A stretch of 64,000 bases of DNA. Source: Lachnospiraceae bacterium (GTDB lineage: Bacteria; Bacillota; Clostridia; Lachnospirales; Lachnospiraceae). Location: positions 1 to 64,000 of the forward strand of contig JAIKZQ010000008.1 of the NCBI GenBank assembly GCA_024682075.1, written 5' to 3'. Positions 60,178 through 64,000 of the stretch are shown here, in pieces; positions within the stretch are counted from its first letter, which is position 1; every line of letters begins with the position of its first letter. The translations under genes were made by a program, and so were the position numbers. The notes under the pieces were generated by a model. The model did no database searches and was not told the origin of the DNA. It saw nothing but the letters and a program-made list of their open reading frames with translations.

Positions 60178-61611
60178 ATGCCTGAAGAGAAGAAATTATC
60201 AAAGCGTGCGATCATCATTATCATATCGTGCATCATTGCTTTGCTTGCTGCATTTTACCTGATCACAGCATTTTATTTTTCTAAGAGATTCCTTCCCAAC
60301 ACCTGGATCGGTGATGTGTACTGCACGGGAAGAAGCGTAGATCAGGTCGCGGCTGACCTTAAAGATAAGATAGAGATTCCGGATATCAGGATTTCCTGGA
60401 TGACGGAAGGATATTCCGATTCATATATAAGTTCACAGGATATCGGATATGTCTATGATCTTGAACGCTCCGTTTATAATGTAAAGGATTCCCAGAATCC
60501 GTTTTTGTGGCCGAAGGCTCTGTTTTCCAAACAGATACTTCACCTTACACCCATCATCTCCTTTGATGAGGGAGCCCTTCAGGCCGCTGTCGAAGGACTT
60601 GACAGGGTGCGTGATGAACGCATTAACGCACCTGTTTATGAAGTAAGACTCGATGCTGAGGAGGGGTATTATGTTTATGATACCCATTTCAGAAGACTTG
60701 ATGTTGATAAAGTGATCGCCTCTGTCAGGGACAATCTGAACAACGGAATATTTTCGCTGGCACTTGACGGTTCGTATTTTTATGATGCTCCGTATTCTGC
60801 CGAAGAACAGGCTGAGATGGAATATTGGAACGAACTTTCCGAATTCCTTTTCACGGATCTTGTTTATGACATGGGAGCTGAAAAGATCGCTTTCGACAAG
60901 AGTGTCATGAGCTTTCTTATTGCCAGTGATCATAACGGGCCTGTCAGGGATGAAAACGGTGATTTTATCCTTGATGATGATGCCATTACCAGATGGATCG
61001 ATAACCTTTGCAGCAAATATGATACCTACGGACTCGACAGACAGTTTATGTCATCTTCGGGAAGAATGGTAACCATCCCTGCTTTTTACAGCACCTACGG
61101 AACCGAGCTTGATCATGATGCCGAGCTTTCGTATCTGTTAAAAGAGCTTCACTCGGATGAAGTGAGGGACGGCGAGCCCGATGTCCACATTCCGGTCTAT
61201 ACCCACACGGCTACGGTCAGGGGGCTTAACGACATAGGAGATACATTCATAGAGGTCGATCTTACCGACCAGTATATGTATTTCTATAAAGATGGTGAGC
61301 TGATCCTTGAGACCGATATCGTATCAGGTGACATTCCGAAAGGATGGACAACTCCCATAGGAGTGTTCTCGGTATATTCGATGGCTACCGACCAGTGGCT
61401 CTACGGAAGGGACTATATAGACTTCGTTTCCTACTGGATAGCATATTTCAGGGGATACGGGCTTCATGATTCCGACTGGAGGGACGAATGGGGCGGTGAG
61501 ATCTACACATATGACGGCTCTCACGGCTGTATCAACATGGATAAGGAGCCCGCCAGAATAGTCTATGAAAATGCCGAAATCGGAACTCCGGTAATAGTTT
61601 ATGATTATTAA
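60178..61611 (+). CDS. L,D-transpeptidase (YkuD domain) with PG-binding-4-like domain
   Basis: The enzyme makes 3-3 cross-links in peptidoglycan or attaches proteins to it. The 477-residue protein has a short cytoplasmic start, a membrane helix (about 12-34, IIIIISCIIALLAAFYLITAFYF), a long extracellular part with PG_binding_4/VanW-like repeats (about 40-330) and the YkuD domain (about 355-477), with IEVDLTDQYMYFYKDGELI and the catalytic signature GLHDSDWRDEWGG...SHGCINM with Cys. It begins 6 bases after ilvB, probably in the same transcript, although the function is not related. Confidence 0.94.
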   Translation: MPEEKKLSKRAIIIIISCIIALLAAFYLITAFYFSKRFLPNTWIGDVYCTGRSVDQVAADLKDKIEIPDIRISWMTEGYSDSYISSQDIGYVYDLERSVYNVKDSQNPFLWPKALFSKQILHLTPIISFDEGALQAAVEGLDRVRDERINAPVYEVRLDAEEGYYVYDTHFRRLDVDKVIASVRDNLNNGIFSLALDGSYFYDAPYSAEEQAEMEYWNELSEFLFTDLVYDMGAEKIAFDKSVMSFLIASDHNGPVRDENGDFILDDDAITRWIDNLCSKYDTYGLDRQFMSSSGRMVTIPAFYSTYGTELDHDAELSYLLKELHSDEVRDGEPDVHIPVYTHTATVRGLNDIGDTFIEVDLTDQYMYFYKDGELILETDIVSGDIPKGWTTPIGVFSVYSMATDQWLYGRDYIDFVSYWIAYFRGYGLHDSDWRDEWGGEIYTYDGSHGCINMDKEPARIVYENAEIGTPVIVYDY

Positions 61612-61612
61612 G

Positions 61613-61641
61613 TTGACTAAAGCGGTTTAAAGATTTATCTT
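61613..61641 (+). promoter_or_regulatory. Probable promoter of serC-serA
   Basis: TTGACT (61613-61618), a 17-base spacer and TATCTT (61636-61641) follow the L,D-transpeptidase stop directly. The leader to serC would be about 215 bases and contains the tandem repeats. Confidence 0.5.
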
Positions 61642-61678
61642 AAAGAAGTTCATATATTTTAGTTTGGTAAAGTGATCA

Positions 61679-61866
61679 AGAGCTTTCGCTCTCATAAAAC
61701 TAATGTCGCTTACGCGACGTATTTAAGGAGGCAAGGCGAAAGCAGAGCTTTCGCTCTCATAAAATTAATGTCGCTTACGCGACGTATTTAAGGAGGCAAG
61801 GCGAAAGCAGAGCTTTCGCTCTCATAAAACTAATGTCGCTTTCGCGACGATATTAAGGAGGAAGAT
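61679..61866 (+). repeat. Tandem 65-bp leader repeats before serC (2.9 copies)
   Basis: Copies lie at 61679-61743, 61744-61808 and 61809-61866. Copies 1 and 2 differ at one base. Each contains hairpin AGAGC-TTTC-GCTCT, hairpin GTCGC-TTAC-GCGAC (GTCGC-TTTC-GCGAC in copy 3) and TAAGGAGG, a full ribosome site. Only the third site is followed by a start codon, that of serC; the first two have none. The junction of copies can also form GCGAAAGC-AGA-GCTTTCGC, which excludes the first hairpin. The repeats lie wholly in the leader, so they may tune expression, or be a slippage product. Confidence 0.93.
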
Positions 61867-62952
61867 ATGTCCAGAGTTTATAATTTCTCAGCAGGACCTG
61901 CAGTACTGCCTGAAGAGGTTCTTAAGGAAGCAGCCGAGGAGATGCTTGATTACCAGGGATCAGGCCAGTCCGTAATGGAGATGAGCCACAGATCCAAGGT
62001 GTATGATACCATCATCAAAGAAGCTGAAGCAGATCTCAGAGAGCTTATGAATATTCCTGACAATTACAAGGTGCTGTTCCTTCAGGGCGGTGCATCCCAG
62101 TTCTTTGCTGAAGTTCCCATGAACATGATGAAGAACAAGAAGGCAGGATACATCATCACCGGTCAGTGGGCCAAGAAGGCATTCCAGGAAGCTAAGATCT
62201 ACGGTGAGGCTGTTGAACTTGCATCATCAGCTGACAAGACCTTCAGCTATATTCCCGATTGCTCCGACCTTCCCATAACCGATGACATGGATTATGTCTA
62301 TATCTGTGAGAACAATACCATTTACGGTACCAAGTACAAGACTCTTCCCAACACCAAGGGCAAGATCCTTGTATCCGACGTTTCCTCCTGTTTCCTTTCA
62401 GAGCCTGTTGACGTGACCAAGTATGGCGTCATCTACGGCGGCGTTCAGAAGAATGTCGGACCTGCAGGCTGTGTCATCGCCATCATCAGAGAAGATCTCA
62501 TTACCGATGAGTGCCTTCCCGGAACTCCCACCATGCTCAAGTGGAAGACCCAGGCTGATAATGATTCTCTTTACAATACTCCTCCCTGCTACACCATCTA
62601 CATCTGCGGCAAGGTATTCAAGTGGCTCAAGAAGATGGGCGGACTTGAGGAGATGAAGAAGAGAAACGAGGAGAAGGCTAAGATCCTTTACGATTTCCTC
62701 GATTCTTCCAAGCTTTTCAAGGGCACTGTCGTAAAAGAAGACAGATCACTCATGAATGTTCCTTTTGTTACCGGTGACGAAGAGCTTGATGCCAAGTTCG
62801 TCAAGGAAGCTACCGCTGCAGGATTCGTTAACCTTAAAGGTCACAGGACCGTCGGCGGAATGAGAGCATCCATCTACAATGCAATGCCCAAGGAAGGCGT
62901 TGAGAAGCTTGTTGAGTTTATGAAGAAATTTGAAGCAGAGAACGCTAAGTGA
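61867..62952 (+). CDS. serC: Phosphoserine aminotransferase
   Basis: SerC is the PLP aminotransferase that turns 3-phosphohydroxypyruvate into phosphoserine (serine synthesis). The 361 residues start RVYNFSAGPAVLPEEVLKEA, with HRSKVYD, FLQGGASQFFAEVPMN, the PLP lysine in YGGVQKNVGPAG, and the ending GGMRASIYNAMPKEGVEKLVEFM. TAAGGAGGAAGAT precedes the ATG, in the third copy of the repeat. serA follows at 24 bases, so the two form one unit. Confidence 0.97.
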   Translation: MSRVYNFSAGPAVLPEEVLKEAAEEMLDYQGSGQSVMEMSHRSKVYDTIIKEAEADLRELMNIPDNYKVLFLQGGASQFFAEVPMNMMKNKKAGYIITGQWAKKAFQEAKIYGEAVELASSADKTFSYIPDCSDLPITDDMDYVYICENNTIYGTKYKTLPNTKGKILVSDVSSCFLSEPVDVTKYGVIYGGVQKNVGPAGCVIAIIREDLITDECLPGTPTMLKWKTQADNDSLYNTPPCYTIYICGKVFKWLKKMGGLEEMKKRNEEKAKILYDFLDSSKLFKGTVVKEDRSLMNVPFVTGDEELDAKFVKEATAAGFVNLKGHRTVGGMRASIYNAMPKEGVEKLVEFMKKFEAENAK

Positions 62953-62976
62953 TCTGACTTTTGAAAGGAGTTTTCA

Positions 62977-64000
62977 ATGTTTAAGATTAATTGCCTGAAT
63001 CCCATCTCTCAGGTAGGACTTGCAGATCTTACCGAGGATTTCCATATTACCGACAAGGTGGAAGATGCTGAAGGAATCCTTGTAAGAAGCGCATCCATGC
63101 ATGAGATGGAACTTCCCGACAATCTCCTTGCAGTTGCAAGAGCAGGTGCCGGTGTCAACAACATCCCTCTTGATAAGTGCGCTGAGAAGGGAATCGTAGT
63201 ATTCAACACTCCCGGTGCAAACGCAAACGGCGTTAAGGAGCTCGTCATCGCAGGAATGCTCCTTGCAGCACGTGATATCGTGGGCGGTATCGAGTGGATC
63301 AAGGATAATGCTTCAGATGCTGACATTGCCAAGACAGCAGAGAAGCAGAAGAAGAATTTCGCAGGAACCGAGATCGCCGGAAAGAAGCTTGGTGTCATCG
63401 GACTCGGAGCTATCGGTGTTAAGGTTGCAAATGCAGCACTTCATCTCGGAATGGATGTTTACGGGTACGATCCTTATCTTTCCGTGAATGCAGCATGGAA
63501 TCTTTCCAGAAATGTTCATCACGTTGAGAAAGTTGAGGAGATCTACAGGGAGTGTGATTACATCACCATCCATGTGCCTCTTCTTGATTCCACCAAGGGA
63601 AGCATCAACAGAGAAGCTATCTCAATGATGAAGGACGGCGTTGTCGTCATCAACTATGCACGTGATCTTCTTGTGTCCGAGACTGACATGCTCGAGGCTC
63701 TCAAGAACGGCAAGGTTGCAAGATACGTATCCGATTTCCCCAATGCAACAACAGCAGGACAGCCCGGTGTCATCCTTACTCCCCACCTTGGAGCAAGCAC
63801 CGAGGAGTCCGAGGACAACTGTGCCAAGATGGCAGTTGAGGAGATCATGGATTACCTCAACAACGGTAACATCAAGAATTCCGTCAACTTCCCCGCAATC
63901 GACATGGGACCTTGTGACAACAAGGGCAGAGTTGCCGTATTCCACAAGAACCAGGCTAACATGATCGCTCAGTTCACCGCAGTATTCGGTGCAGAGAAGA
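62977..64000 (+). CDS. serA: D-3-phosphoglycerate dehydrogenase (partial, runs off the window)
   Basis: SerA oxidises 3-phosphoglycerate, the first step of serine synthesis. From ATG 62977 (AAAGGAG upstream) 341 codons are in the window with no stop. The D-2-hydroxyacid dehydrogenase fold is clear: a substrate-loop segment ARAGAGVNNIPL with Arg, the Rossmann motif GVIGLGAIGVKVANAAL, YGYDPYL, and the catalytic His in TPHLGASTEESEDN. An ACT domain, if present, lies beyond the end. The upstream serC supplies the next enzyme. Confidence 0.95.
   Translation, partial: MFKINCLNPISQVGLADLTEDFHITDKVEDAEGILVRSASMHEMELPDNLLAVARAGAGVNNIPLDKCAEKGIVVFNTPGANANGVKELVIAGMLLAARDIVGGIEWIKDNASDADIAKTAEKQKKNFAGTEIAGKKLGVIGLGAIGVKVANAALHLGMDVYGYDPYLSVNAAWNLSRNVHHVEKVEEIYRECDYITIHVPLLDSTKGSINREAISMMKDGVVVINYARDLLVSETDMLEALKNGKVARYVSDFPNATTAGQPGVILTPHLGASTEESEDNCAKMAVEEIMDYLNNGNIKNSVNFPAIDMGPCDNKGRVAVFHKNQANMIAQFTAVFGAEK

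Noticed and set aside
61679..61866. CRISPR-like array before serC
   Set aside because: The units are direct tandem repeats of 65 bp with no unique spacers, there are no cas genes, and they contain ribosome sites.

Overview
The window looks like chromosome of an anaerobic Clostridia of the family Lachnospiraceae (Butyrivibrio/Pseudobutyrivibrio-like; inferred). The reasons are moderate GC by eye, strong AGGAGG ribosome sites, a redox repressor Rex, formyl-THF ligase plus FolD, an NfnAB-type transhydrogenase pair, a eukaryote-like NADP isocitrate dehydrogenase, a SpoIIIE/FtsK translocase and a surface-anchored GH5 glucanase. I see no rRNA, tRNA, CRISPR array, prophage or insertion sequence. Genes are mostly on the plus strand and tightly packed, with many ATGA or TAATG overlaps.

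Layout. 0-6.5 kb: tsf, a minus-strand hypothetical, GDP-fucose synthase, an FCD-type GntR regulator with its own palindromic operator, icd, and an orphan secreted protein. 6.5-12 kb: a minus-strand ABC-F ATPase, then rex - coiled-coil protein - alr, and yebC. 12-26.5 kb: a GT2 glycosyltransferase with a polytopic partner, ftsK/spoIIIE, fhs-folD, a zinc-ribbon membrane protein, nfnA-nfnB, a small membrane protein, rlmH and nth. 26.5-36 kb: a nucleoside phosphorylase, then phoH - degenerate PgpH-like protein - ybeY, a flippase-like protein, two FAD-dependent proteins, and a lone NERD-TIR fusion that looks like a defence effector. 36-42.3 kb: a minus-strand GGDEF-EAL protein, proB - 5-FTHF cyclo-ligase - proA, and gltX. 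42.4-46.7 kb (minus strand): the GH5 glucanase and a UvrD-like helicase. 46.8-55.2 kb: a GH13 debranching-enzyme relative without catalytic residues, a DUF5662-like protein, aroC, a beta-propeller lactonase, a VanY-like peptidase, tgt, a CAP-domain secreted protein and yajC. 55.6-64 kb: leuB-ilvD-ilvB, an L,D-transpeptidase, serC and the start of serA, which runs off the end.

The most interesting signals are outside the ordinary genes. (1) Two intergenic elements (about 3061-3370 and 55213-55525) are homologous. Both have long imperfect inverted arms and two apical hairpins whose stems differ by compensatory changes, so they look like a dispersed structured DNA/RNA family. (2) The serC leader holds nearly three tandem copies of a 65-bp unit, each with two small hairpins and a decoy Shine-Dalgarno sequence; a related hairpin sits just before the leuB ribosome site. 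(3) Three proteins are of special note: the NERD-TIR fusion, the GH13 pseudoenzyme and the HD-less PgpH relative.

All calls come from reading the sequence and from knowledge of the families. No database search was run.
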